Source of the DNA: Norana najaformis | Lineage: Eukaryota; Annelida; Clitellata; Crassiclitellata; Hormogastridae | Assembly: GCA_964023275.1 (NCBI GenBank) | Contig: OZ029915.1 | Span: 20,798,775 to 20,862,774, forward strand | Direction: 5' to 3' | DNA: 64,000 nt | Shown here: piece by piece, positions 49,148 to 59,639 of the stretch | Layout of the letters: each line of letters starts with the position of its first letter | How positions within the stretch are numbered: the first letter of the stretch is position 1 | The notes under the pieces: generated by a model | Database searches by the model: none | Seen by the model: the letters and a program-made list of their open reading frames with translations, nothing else | Told to the model about the DNA's origin: nothing | Made by a program: the position numbers and the translations under genes

Positions 49148-52100
49148 CCACTACCATCATCATCATCATCATCATCTTCATCATTATTGAATGGATATAG
49201 ATTCAGTCTATTTCTTCTTGTCCAGTGATCGTTCTTCTGGGTGAACCAAAGCGCTGGGAGTCATCTCTCCAACTTCTTGTCGATTTATTGACGTCCGATG
49301 GTAAACCGAATCGCCCGCCAGACTCCATTCCAGAGAAGCATATTCCAGTCATCGCCTGCAATATGGACCTTCAGTTTCAAGACCGCGCCTCCATTCCAAG
49401 GTAGGACCTAGGGCCTGGTCTCCTATGGCTTTATCTCCTGTATACTATGCATTAAAACTATTCGATTTTAGCCAGTTTTGTAGCTTTTCAGAATTGAATA
49501 ACATGATTTAAATCTGAACATATGACCAATGTATAAAAGAATGAACAGAGAAACAAGATGTCAAAATATGGCATATGAATGTACAGATATGGTCTCTCTT
49601 TCATTCTACAAACTTGGGCAACATTTCATCAGAAAGCTCATAAAGAGTTGTTCATGGTGTTGGACAAACTTTATAAATATCGATCGATCGGGCTTTGAAA
49701 TGTCGACTTGCCCGATTTACAGTGTAGCGTTAACTCGAGAAAAGCATACAGTGTTTGATTTTTGTATGTATATAATTACATAACTGAACGGATCAATGAC
49801 AACAGTACTTAAACGTCAGCATGCACTTGCTAAACGCACAAATCTTTCAACGATATTGGTAACTCAGATATTATAATCAACTGAACACACGACAGACCAC
49901 TGCTACAAAGATCTTTACGCACTCTCTTCAACAATGCATCTGCTTCCGATTTTATAGGTTCTTTCCCACCAAGTCACCGGTCACCGATTACGTCATACAT
50001 TGCGCGCAAACGCAGACTACTAATAAGCGTATATTTAAAATGCGTGCTAACGCCGACTAATCACAAATAAGTGAACAGCCAGATGACTAATCGGCGTCAC
50101 ATCACAGAAAATTCTCTGTATAGCGCGGGAACCCACCAGCCAATCACAGACAAGTCAGTAACTCGATGACTTATCGATGCGACGTCATAAAATCTACGAT
50201 ACAAATGCGTATTTACTCAATAGTGGAATACTTACTCTTACAATGGTCTATTGATTAAATTTATGACTATGCTTCTTCTTTAGTAAACGCATTTTGTTTT
50301 CAGATATGGTCACGGTGCTTTCCTCGTATGTCTTGAAGCGCTTTACAAGGTCAGCATTTCCTTACAACCTAAACTTTATGAAATTTTGCAGACGACACAC
50401 AGGCAAGTGCGACAAAAACATGACATGTGCAGTTTATTTTATTGCAATCAGCAATTTTTTGGCATAATTGTGGACCGCTCCCCAGTTATGACCTGCGTTC
50501 AATCGGTGGGTGTGTAAAGCAGGTAAAGAACCGGTCCCAGAACTAATCCCTGTGGGATACCGAATGGGGCAATAGTGTCCCAGCCGTGCAGTCTGAACCC
50601 ATGGTCACCATTATTGCCCGTCCATCCAAGGGAAGTGAAGCCAGTCCATAAATGTTTAAAGTTTTCGCTTAACAGTATTTATTGTACATGTATATTGGAT
50701 CGCTGATATAACAGTTGTGATTCAAATATGCGCAATGTTGTAGTGGTTAGCGTGCTAGACTGTCAACCCATAGATCGAGGTTTCAAGATATATGTTCCAC
50801 TGATGTTCCTAGTTCCAGCAATAAGCTGCTATCATTTTGCTGATGTTCCGTGTCTTAAAGTACAATCAAATCAATTACAATAATATAGCGTAACAGTTGA
50901 CACTATATCAGTTAATGGATTGCTTGAAGTCGAATAAATCAAATGATTCTCTACGTAATGATGAAGACAGCTGATTATATTATTAATTGTCCTAATTTCG
51001 CTTGTAGAAAGTAAGTGGGTACGATCTGCAATACACGGCTCTCGTCGGAAAGCCGAGCGAGATAACATATCGCTTTGCCGAACATGTTCTTACGCGAGAA
51101 AGCAGAAAGCTTGGATACATGGAACCATTAAAGACCATGTACCTCGTCGGGTAAGTCGACTCAAAATGAACTATTTAGGTTGGAAAATTAGCCATAGTCT
51201 TTACAATGGACCTCAGTCTAATTCAACGTACACCGCTTTGAGTCAGCATCTGATGTTGATATCGTCAAAGTCGATGTTTAAGTAAGGTATAAACTCAGTC
51301 TCCGTAAATGTAGCCAGACTATTAAGGTAAGTCTCATTCTATGTTTTAGTAAGTTATATCAGTCTCTGTCAACGTAGCTTCATAGGGTGAGTCTAAGTCA
51401 ATGTAGAGTTTGCTGACTCAAGCATAGTCTTCCTTTAATAATTCCTATGTAGCAATTCAACCCTCACTTTTTTCGATGAAGTTATTTTGTCTAATTCCAG
51501 GTATGTATACTATTAGGTTAGGTTGAGCTATACAATGCCTATTCTATTTTTGCATATTTATATCCAAAACATGAACAGAATCAACAAACAAAGTCCAAAA
51601 AGATATTGCTCGTCATCTTTCTGCTTATAAGGCAGTTCGTTACACATTAATCTTTTATTATAGGCATAAAACACAGTAGCAGAGATTTGCAACCGTCCAG
51701 TAAATCAATTACCTCCTGACTCGTTTATGTTTTCGCTTACCCATTGACTTCTTGCGGACTGCCCAGACTTGTACTTATGTATGCAAGACAGACTCCTGCT
51801 TACTATATTTGCTTAAATATTGGTTTGCTTATGCTCTTAGCGCCTTTGTGAGTTTTCATAAAAGAAGCCATATATACATGTGTGTATATATATAGCCAAG
51901 TGCGTATTTACAATTGTGTGCAACTGACCTATGTAGCGACACGCCGGAGGTCGATATAGTCGGCTGCAACCTATACCAGCGCTACGTGGATCGGCTGAAG
52001 AACCGTCGCATGAACAGCGCCGTCGTCGAGGGTGAAATCCAAGACACGAGGCTCATAGAACTCTACGACGACCAGCTTCCGGGTTCCCGCAACGTTCCCC

Positions 52101-52327
52101 TCAGCGCCAAGTTCTTTCCTCAGACGGTCGACAATGTCGAAGGACTGCTCGTCTGCACCGGGGTCTACAAGAAAGGCTCGAAACTCGAAGTTCGCGGGAG
52201 CGAAAAGAACTTCCACGGACACCGGGACTTCCCGAACAGCTCCGAACTCCAGAAACCCTCCGAGACGTTCGACGATGTTGGCGCTGCCATCGATTACATC
52301 CTGGAAAAGGAGACGGAGGGCCTGTAG
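43138..52327 (+). CDS. HDHD5: HDHD5 (CECR5) orthologue, HAD-superfamily hydrolase, 9 exons
   Basis: Exons: 43138-43338, 47119-47313, 47725-47837, 48309-48399, 49006-49048, 49226-49400, 50304-50349, 51008-51150, 51937-52327. The total is 1398 nt, 465 aa plus stop, phase-consistent at all eight GT-AG junctions. HAD motifs: I, F-D-V-D-G-V with Asp75 and Asp77; II, VTN with Thr112; III, GKP with Lys303; IV, GDTPEVD with Asp337 and Asp342. The sequence tracks human HDHD5 throughout (LRVPVAFVTN, LLGEPKRWESSLQLL, GHGAFLVCLEALY, LVCTGVYKKGS, FHGHRDFP). This CDG/NagD-like HAD family is usually mitochondrial with an unsettled substrate; the nucleophile and general acid Asp are both present, so activity is plausible. 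The product is longer than the human protein (about 420 aa) because of exon 1, which is joined by phase and strand only across a 3.8-kb intron. Confidence 0.93.
45180..45278 (+). mobile_element. LINE 3' tail fragment
   Basis: It matches the end of the 15170-16016 LINE (tttacctggctgcgg..., gtattagacaccggcgctat, agtttctaattaa). It lies in HDHD5 intron 1 and abuts another LINE in the opposite direction. Confidence 0.6.
45276..46490 (-). mobile_element. LINE fragment, reverse-transcriptase core to C-terminus
   Basis: The minus strand reads LDFQKA, LSGRRQMDVIQG, WRDVFSGVP followed by SVSGPLLFIISVNDVD, LQKDLNNMFTWSEEWRMLFN, and finally IDHVDPDRSFSVD and RCRGHQLMLNKKQFRLEIRK, ordered as in CR1-like reverse transcriptases. 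Frameshifts and stops occur throughout, and the FADD box is damaged. Its 3' tail is (TTA)n, shared at 45276-45289 with the end of the plus-strand tail. It lies in HDHD5 intron 1. Confidence 0.85.
46545..46800 (+). mobile_element. possible heavily decayed LINE fragment
   Basis: One frame reads NSIFLYGSERWTS and the rest loosely follows the C-terminal domain of endonuclease-reverse transcriptases like that at 17935-18525, with a stop directly after. The similarity is weak outside YGSE-W. Confidence 0.35.
48735..48840. repeat. (GAT/GAC)n triplet array in HDHD5 intron 4
   Basis: GAC, GAT and AAT triplets over about 105 bases. It precedes exon 5 by 165 bases and is complementary in sense to the ATC array in intron 5. 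Confidence 0.95.
49099..49188. repeat. (CAT)n triplet array in HDHD5 intron 5
   Basis: CAT triplets over about 90 bases with few interruptions (one CGT, a CACCACTAC stretch, one CTT). It starts 50 bases after exon 5. Confidence 0.97.
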
Positions 52328-52948
52328 TCACCTGGAAAGAAAATCGAACATCCGTTGGGGTTAGGATTTCACAGACAGTAGTCATTGTTCTGAAGCCCTG
52401 GCTCATTATAACTTGGATCAAGTGCCTTTCAAAAAACCTTATGAGTGGCCTGCATGTAAATTCATTTCATGGCTTTTCAGACTTTTATTGCCTGTTTTCT
52501 AATATACACGAGATATATTCGGCTGCACATGGTCTAAGTAGTCCAATTCTAGATCATACATAAACATATTCGGGGCCTATACTTAACCCTGTTCTATTAC
52601 CTATTTGGCCAGAGAACCACGAAGAACAAAGACTGAAAGAGAGGTCTAAGGGGTCTCCTACTAGCTATGTGCGAAAATTCTCCTGGACAGGACTTAAGAC
52701 CTACGTTGCATGAGTTTCTGCGTCAGACTCTCTCGCTTGTTGCTAAGCACGGGCACTTAAGACTTCAGAGGAACTGCCGCATGATGCTGAACTGACTACA
52801 TTTATATTTCTGCAGCTTTTAAAGTATGTACCTAAAATTAGTGCATTAACAGACTTTTTAAATAAGATGCCAACAACTTGCTCAGGTCAGTATAAAGCGG
52901 ATGATTATGATCGGTTCTAGGACTTTTCATCCACGGACTGTTCATCCC

Positions 52949-53489
52949 GGACGATTTATCCACGGTCGGTTCATCAGAGGACGGTTCGTCCAAAATAACA
53001 ATATTACATTAAAAACATTACTCAAACGGCATATATGAAACTATAAAATAGTAACTTGTATAAAACATTACTCAAACGGCATACAGTGTATATGAAACTA
53101 TAAAATAGTAACTTGCATAAAATTAAACCTAAAAATATCACATTTTAAAGTCTAATCTACAAGATCTAAACAAATTTGACGCATAACGCAAATATAATAA
53201 ATTTGTTATCAATAACATGTTTACTGAGGAGGTAAATAAGGTAAATATGGTGGCTTTGTCGGCGGATAATGACAAGCGTGCGATATCAAATGACGAGATT
53301 CACAAATTTATTCAAGCGTACGATCATTACTCTCTCAAAGACGTGAGACGATTGACACATATAAAAGTTTCAAAGACGTCAAAGAAAGGTATGTTCGAGA
53401 ATTCTTCAAAGAGTGGTAACCTCTGCAACGGTAATATTGATTGAGTATAAGGACGAACGTCCTCTGATGAACCGACCGTGGATGAACAG
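52949..53489. mobile_element. terminal-inverted-repeat element, possibly MULE-like
   Basis: The left end (52949-52991) contains TCCACGGTCGGTTCATCAGA followed by GGACGGTTCGTCC. The right end (53450-53489) is its inverse, starting GGACGAACGTCCTCTGATGA. The arms match over about 38 bases with one indel and few substitutions. Inside are two direct copies of a roughly 60-base block (about 53004-53123) and a 75-codon frame at 53217-53444 starting MFTEEVNKVNMVALSADNDK. Similar GGACGAAC...-type ends are known from Mutator-like elements, but no transposase domain is seen and no target-site duplication was established. Confidence 0.6.
53217..53444 (+). CDS. unrecognised 75-aa frame inside the TIR element
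   Basis: The ATG-started frame is Lys/Asp/Ser-rich, with a stretch HKFIQAYDHYSLKDVRRLT that is predicted helical. It fills most of the element interior and may be the remnant or first exon of an element-encoded protein. No family is recognised. Confidence 0.25.
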   Translation: MFTEEVNKVNMVALSADNDKRAISNDEIHKFIQAYDHYSLKDVRRLTHIKVSKTSKKGMFENSSKSGNLCNGNID

Positions 53490-53524
53490 TTTATTATAGG
53501 CCAACTGAATTTACAAAATCTTTA

Positions 53525-53872
53525 CCAGAATTGTCGCAAGCATTGTAAAATTTCCACCAAAATTGCAGCAGTTATCTGATCCTGTTATTCTGTGCATGTC
53601 TTCCACTCTAAACTGAAAACACTCCTCTTCCGCAGATCCTATATTAATTCATATTCTTCCCCTTATCTGTCCTGCAGATCCATTTCCAAAAACCACGAGC
53701 TGTAGCCGTCTGACTGCCTCCTGCACTCTTGGATCTTGACCTGGAACCGAATCCTACTTGCCTACCGATTTTGTTTTGACTGAGCATATGTAAATAAGCT
53801 GGTTCTCGCGACTTAGCTTTTGTTGGGAGCTGTAGAAATCTCGAGTTTACAATTACGTTTACGATAATTGCT
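53525..53872 (+). mobile_element. LINE 3'-end fragment (family A)
   Basis: It matches 6230-6575 over its whole length: acagttatctgatcc, a FHSKLKTLLFR coding end, gacctggaaccgaatcc, and an AATTACGTTTACGATAA tail. The last codons of the LINE ORF2 are visible. Confidence 0.8.
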
Positions 53873-54307
53873 TAAATTGGAATGTATTTCGTGTTTTCGA
53901 AGATAGTTTGTTGCATCTCTGTGTTAATTTCTGAAAGGCTTAATACTATAGGCCTTATATCATGTAGGGGAATATACCTGTGTGACGCAAAGTGAAACTG
54001 TCACTTGATCTAAAAATGTATGTCTTCCAAGGGTAACTTTTGAAGATGTAAGTTTGTTATAGAAGTTATATTTGTACATTTCTCTATCGAAGATATTTGG
54101 TTGCTATCTAAATTAATATTACTGTGTTAATATGATTTGACGAGTTGCTTGTTTTGACAAATGTGTTTAAAAAGTTACATTTCTTATTATCAGTTAACGC
54201 CTAAAGAGTTGTGTTATAAATGAATGATTATGTCTATCTTACCTTAACTTACCTTGCTTCATCTTATCTGACCCTACCTTACCTTAGTGAGCTAATAACG
54301 TTGCAAT

Positions 54308-54401
54308 CCCATCTACAGCATCTTATTCGGCCGTGCGATGGGATATAAGTGCGACAGCCCATATATCCCATCGCAAGGCCGAATACAATACTGCAGATGG
54401 G
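54308..54401. repeat. 94-base hairpin-forming inverted repeat
   Basis: Arms 54308-54346 and 54363-54401 match at 34 of 39 positions (GGCC and TGCGATGGGATAT segments perfect), with a 16-base loop. The loop segment GTGCGACAGCCC also pairs with GGGCTTGTCGCAC at 54400-54412, giving a second possible fold. It may be a small MITE or an RNA hairpin; nothing distinguishes these. Confidence 0.8.
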
Positions 54402-55639
54402 CTTGTCGCACCCTATAACTTACCTCTTACTTACCTTTATGCACTTTAATATGCTATCTATCTCTATCTCTGGCCGCAATTCGCAGAGTTCTACACTCCT
54501 ATGTGTGATTTTAATGCAAAGCCTTTAGAGGAATTATATCGCTCGAATTCATTAAGTGCTTGAACCAGGCGCGTGATTCATAGAGTGATCATATGTTGAG
54601 TTTCACAAAAACCCAAGCCACTTACCTTGCCAAACATTTTGCAATAGCATGTTTATACAGAGTGTCATGGAATACTGAGATTACAGTTAATTATTTAACA
54701 AGAATAACTGTCAATCAGTTCATGTGACAAATGAGATACATAATTTACACTTTAATCCACCTACCTAAGGCCAACATTAATTTTACTAATAAATAATACA
54801 ATTAATAATCCCTCCCTCGATGGTCGACGGGTCTTTTAACTGCAGCGTCCCGGTGTAGTCTGGTTCTAGAATTCATCGTTCTCGTCACCGTGCATTTTCA
54901 CATACAGATCGTCGTCCTGTTGAAATGGCGTCCTTCGCAGACGATAGGATTACTGCCAAATCTTTCGAACAAAGTTCACTCCTTTCTCTTCGAAGAACAT
55001 GTAGGATGTGCTCCATCGTTCGTACAACAACCAGTTGACATCCGAATCAACTTATTTTCGAACTACGGTATCATCCAACGCGACTTATTTTAAGTTCCAA
55101 CATGACCAACAATTATAAAATCGTTACGCTTCGCTCGAGATACCTTCCGAGACTTACAGTGTAAGTTAACATTCGCAGTTTCTCGTTCACTGCTTACTCC
55201 ACACTTCTAACGAGTCTTTAGCTATATGGATAGCTATGCATCGTTCAGGTTACAGTTTAGACTCGGAGTTTGCGACTGGTCTTTCGCAGCTATCCTTAAT
55301 CCGCCACATCCAACTCAGAACTGATCAAACTATTCGAATTTTCACGCTCAACCGCCTTGAAGAAAGTTCGTCTGCCATTTCGTGGCTTCCGATCAAAAAT
55401 CCTTAGTCATTCGCAATCAGATTCACTGGTACCCTGCTTTCGTTTCAGTCCTTTACATCGAACAGTTCACACCCATAAACCCCATTTAATATAAATTTGC
55501 TACCTAACCTAAGCTTATTACCACTAAATAATTAATCTACATGCTGGTCTGCTTAATATACTAACATTTCACACGACTATGATTATAACCAGCGTTCAAT
55601 CTAATAATTATACCAACACCTACACAGCATTCACATCTG

Positions 55640-57125
55640 TCAGCATTCAACACTACTCAACACTTGTTTGAATAAATCACCAAAGTTTATATCAGTGTGC
55701 ATCATCTTGAACAACAACTGGCGACATTAAGTTTTCAAACATGAAGAATGGGCTATAGAGCTCCCAAGGGACCACAATAATATTCAGCCCACAACCACTG
55801 GAATGGATTCAGAAGTCTACAAGGCCGTACTCAGCTAGACATGGTCTTCTGGCCTTTCCTATAAAGCCGCCTCTAATTGGACCAAGTCTTTATTCCCTGA
55901 TTAGGGTCACAGGAGGATAGAAATGACGTCTGCTGACTTACGACTGTACTGTTGCTATGCGCATGCGTCTGAGTCTGCGCGAGCTGCGCGTATGATGAGT
56001 GATTGACATTTGGTGTAGATTTGTTGTAGCATGGCGTCTGTTGAAGTTTCAAAATTGAACTGGAGTAAAGGCCTGGAGGAACTGTTCTTGCCATCGTTCT
56101 GTGTTTCACTGTCGTCTTGTGTGTTGGCGAAGTTCGTGACCTTTACTTTTTGTAATGTTTCCTGTTGCGGATCTGAATTACGTCCTTAATTTTCATGGCA
56201 ATGGTCGATCAACCTAACACAGAAGGTTACATTAATGCAAAATTTGTATGCGTTATGAATAATTGTTACAGGATACACAGTAGAAATGGTACGTGTACAG
56301 CAATGTGTTTGAATCTTATTGCTAGTCAGTCACCTCCTACAATTGTAAGATTTTGCAGTGTCCACTCTGCTGTTTTCTGTAAGTCAAATTAATCTCCTTT
56401 TTCTAAAACTTATATTGACCGGCATCCGTTTCACAATGGTGGCAAAAATACAGGTGAACCCTGGAGCGAGAACGATACTCCGACCATCTGGCGATTAAAC
56501 CGACCCGACACCAGCTGCTGCAACTACTTTTCCCTGAAGTTGTACAAGGGTCTTCGACCCCCAGCCAAAGCCGGTAGTAATTCTGTTGCCTGTTGACAGA
56601 TACAATCGTTCGCGAACAGCTTCCCAAGGTAGTTACAAAGTCTGCTCAGCAGGTTCGAACTCGCAATCGTTGCAACTGTGTCTTGCCAAATCCATTGATG
56701 TCCTTTGTGCTAAAAGCAGCTCCGTTATAATTAGTTACACGCGTAGAGTTCCAGCAAAACTAATCCACGTTTCATTTTAGATAACTTTTTTCAGATCTTG
56801 GAGCGTTCACGGTCAATTAGCCACAAAAGACGAGTAGAATAATGACCAAACATTCGGGTGTAGTGAACCATGACGCATATTTAGGACGATGGCGACATCT
56901 GTTGAACGGCGACATAACACACGATGTCAGTTGCAAAAGATGTTGAAAGAGAATGCATCTGACAGACGGTAGGACATAAAAGTTTGGCGGAGGGACCGAT
57001 GTTTTACAGGGGCATAGAGGAGGGTGAATTGAGGACAGCATAGCACTTGATGAAAACGCAATTATGGGTTTTGAGAGGCTGCAGCTGGCTGCACGATAGA
57101 ATTGTTGAGCAGGAGATATATCGAC
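55640..57125. repeat. segmental duplication, copy 1
   Basis: Blocks 55640-55700, 55895-56380 and 56710-57125 recur in the same order and strand at 59640-59700, 59766-60255 and 62130-62525. Shared runs include gcatgcgtctgagtctgcgc and acgatggcgacatctgttga. Neither copy has a coding frame that survives in the other. Confidence 0.85.
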
Positions 57126-58479
57126 GTTTCCAATTAGACGAGAGAAGTAGACAGAAAGAAAGCAGTGAGAAGGAGGCCGTTGTCTATTTATGGACCATTC
57201 TTACATGAACCCACAACAGTCTCTTGAAAAACAGCAGATAGACTGCGCAGAATAAGAGAAACACAGAATCTTTAAGTGCATTATTAAGATCCTTTTGATC
57301 GCCTTGCTTTCTCGTCTGTAATCATTGTTAGTCAACATATAAGTGTAGGCGTGCATGTAAATATAGTTGGCACCTTAGCGCTGTTCACACGTCGCTAGAA
57401 AGCACGTTGAAGTCAAGTTACTGGTACTGGACAAACGACCATTCGTGGAATACCATGTCACCAGGCTTCCACGAAGTCATCCATCCTTCCGGTGTCGGTA
57501 AAGTAGTACCAGCAAAAGTTGGGAACTTAAAAAGATTTCTGTCTTTATCGGGCAGTTAAACCAATCTGTAGCCTAGAACTACACACTTTGATCTTATGAC
57601 CATAAACCACTGCAGTGGTTGTCAGCCTGTGAGCCACTCTGGTTGTTTTACTTCCTGGATGAACGTGTTGTTATGTTGCATTTGGCCAGCACACAACAAG
57701 CGCATCATGTAGACCCCTAGCATTGCTAGCTTCTTGAGATAAAGGCGCACCCGAACAGGATTCTATTATGCATTATTTTGCGTTATGTTGTCTAATATTC
57801 GCTGTGTAGTAAGCCAAACATATCAATTCACAAAAGGATTTAATAGAATGCGCCTCTTTGCATCAAATTGTATGTGCGATTCATGGAATTTGCAGGCGGA
57901 CCTGCGTAATCCCGGCGATAGGCTTAAAATTATCCTTCATAGTAGGACTATTCCCCAATTTCCTTTGACCGGCCATTGCTGGGCAAAATCTGCGATTTTC
58001 TAACAAAGATGAGCCTTGTGATACGAGCCCGTCTGAGGTTATGTAAGGAGGTCTGGTGGCATAGGTTCAGGATCATCTCAAAACGAAGCCCGTCTGATTG
58101 AAACAGCGATCCATGTAGATTCCTAAAAGCTACTCAAAATCCAAGGATGATTTGAAAATATCGCAGAAGATAATGACGCCAACTTAGTGTATAACCCATT
58201 TCAATCTACGGACTGGAAGATTTCTATATTTTCCATTAAAATATCAATGAATACGAATAATAATGGATTAGTTTATTTTCCGATCTTACCTTCCAATTTA
58301 TAGTTTGATACGTTTCTGAACTTCAAATGTTACTGGTATTCGATAGTTTCATAGCTATCCTTCGGTTTAGATAAATCGAGAAACCTGTTAAAACATTAGG
58401 AATTCTGTCTGACTGGATTCTTAGTTGGAAATGGCCAGATAGTAACTTGGTCAAAATTATGTGGACAAGAAAGGAATCT

Positions 58480-59300
58480 CTGATCAAACGAGCTGAGGTT
58501 CAATTATACTGAGATTCTAACTTTAGGTGACACGTCAATTGTAAATTGAACCATTACAACTTTCTCTTACAATGCAAACTATCAAGGTTCTAGCATTTTC
58601 GTGTCACCATTCAGACTTCTTGAAATCGCGAAACAGATTTGGCATAACGTGGGACTTGTGTGCTATTAGTACCGACTGTAACGCATGAATGTGGATTGCA
58701 ACGCATGAATGAGCATTTGAGTAATGGTAAACAAGAAGACACGAGTATGATCTGCATGTATGTATGTACGATATGGTCCTCAAGTCTCTACATTATATGG
58801 TTTTACCAATTTATTAACGGCAAGTACTATTCGGGAGTAATAAGAACAGTAGACCAATAATTTCTGCACTACTTTTGCACAGAACACCAAAATTTCGCTG
58901 CGGTTTATCGCGATATTTATTTTCAATTACAATTGCTATGGTCGATGTAGATTCGGTGTAGAAATGAGTGGAACATCGATATAAATCCGACCGGGTCGTA
59001 ATCTGGGGACTCGTTCGAATATACATGGACAGGAAAGTAGGGATCACTCCATGGATATATATATGATCCAACGAGCTCAGGTGCAGTTATACTGAGATTT
59101 TAACAGTCGCTGACACGTTGAGTGTGAATCTAGCCTCGTAAAACTTTCTCTTTCAATCAAGCCTATCAAGATTTTAACAAACTCTTGTCACCATTCAGTA
59201 TCCTCAGCATCGCAAAACAAACTTTGCATAATCTTGTGTGCCTATGTTGACATGGAATGTCAGGCATGAGTGAGCATTTGAGTAATGGAAAACAAAAAGG
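58480..59300. repeat. direct duplication of about 250 bases, period about 586
   Basis: 58480-58740 and 59066-59300 share aacgagctgaggttcaattatactgagat-type sequence and both end gagcatttgagtaatgg followed by aaacaa. They are clearly diverged copies. Confidence 0.7.
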
Positions 59301-59639
59301 CACGGTATCTTTTAGTTATGGTCCACAAGTTTCTATATTGTGTGCTTTTACAAATTTATCAAGTCACTATTATTTGGGATACCACTCAGGCAAGCGAGTG
59401 GAACGCTTTTGAGAAGTATCAAAAGTCACTATATTATCAAGTTTTATACATATGTACATACACACACACATACAGTTATGCATACATACATGCAGGCATA
59501 TATACATACATACGTTACTTTTGCGCAACAATTAATAAAGTCATGCATTCATCAGATCTATTTTGTGGAAATCCAATTCGAATAACAAATTATACAGTAT
59601 ACTTTAATTCTGAGCAAAGCGAATAAGCACCAAAACTTT

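Noticed and set aside
52101..52421. 106-codon minus-strand frame
   Set aside because: Antisense shadow of the last HDHD5 exon.
56817..57041. Minus-strand Cys/Pro-rich frame, with a counterpart at 62229-62462
   Set aside because: The two duplicated copies do not conserve frame or stop, so it is not under coding selection.
59285..59626. 113-codon plus-strand frame
   Set aside because: Contains an ACAT/CA microsatellite translation (THTH...), with no domain.
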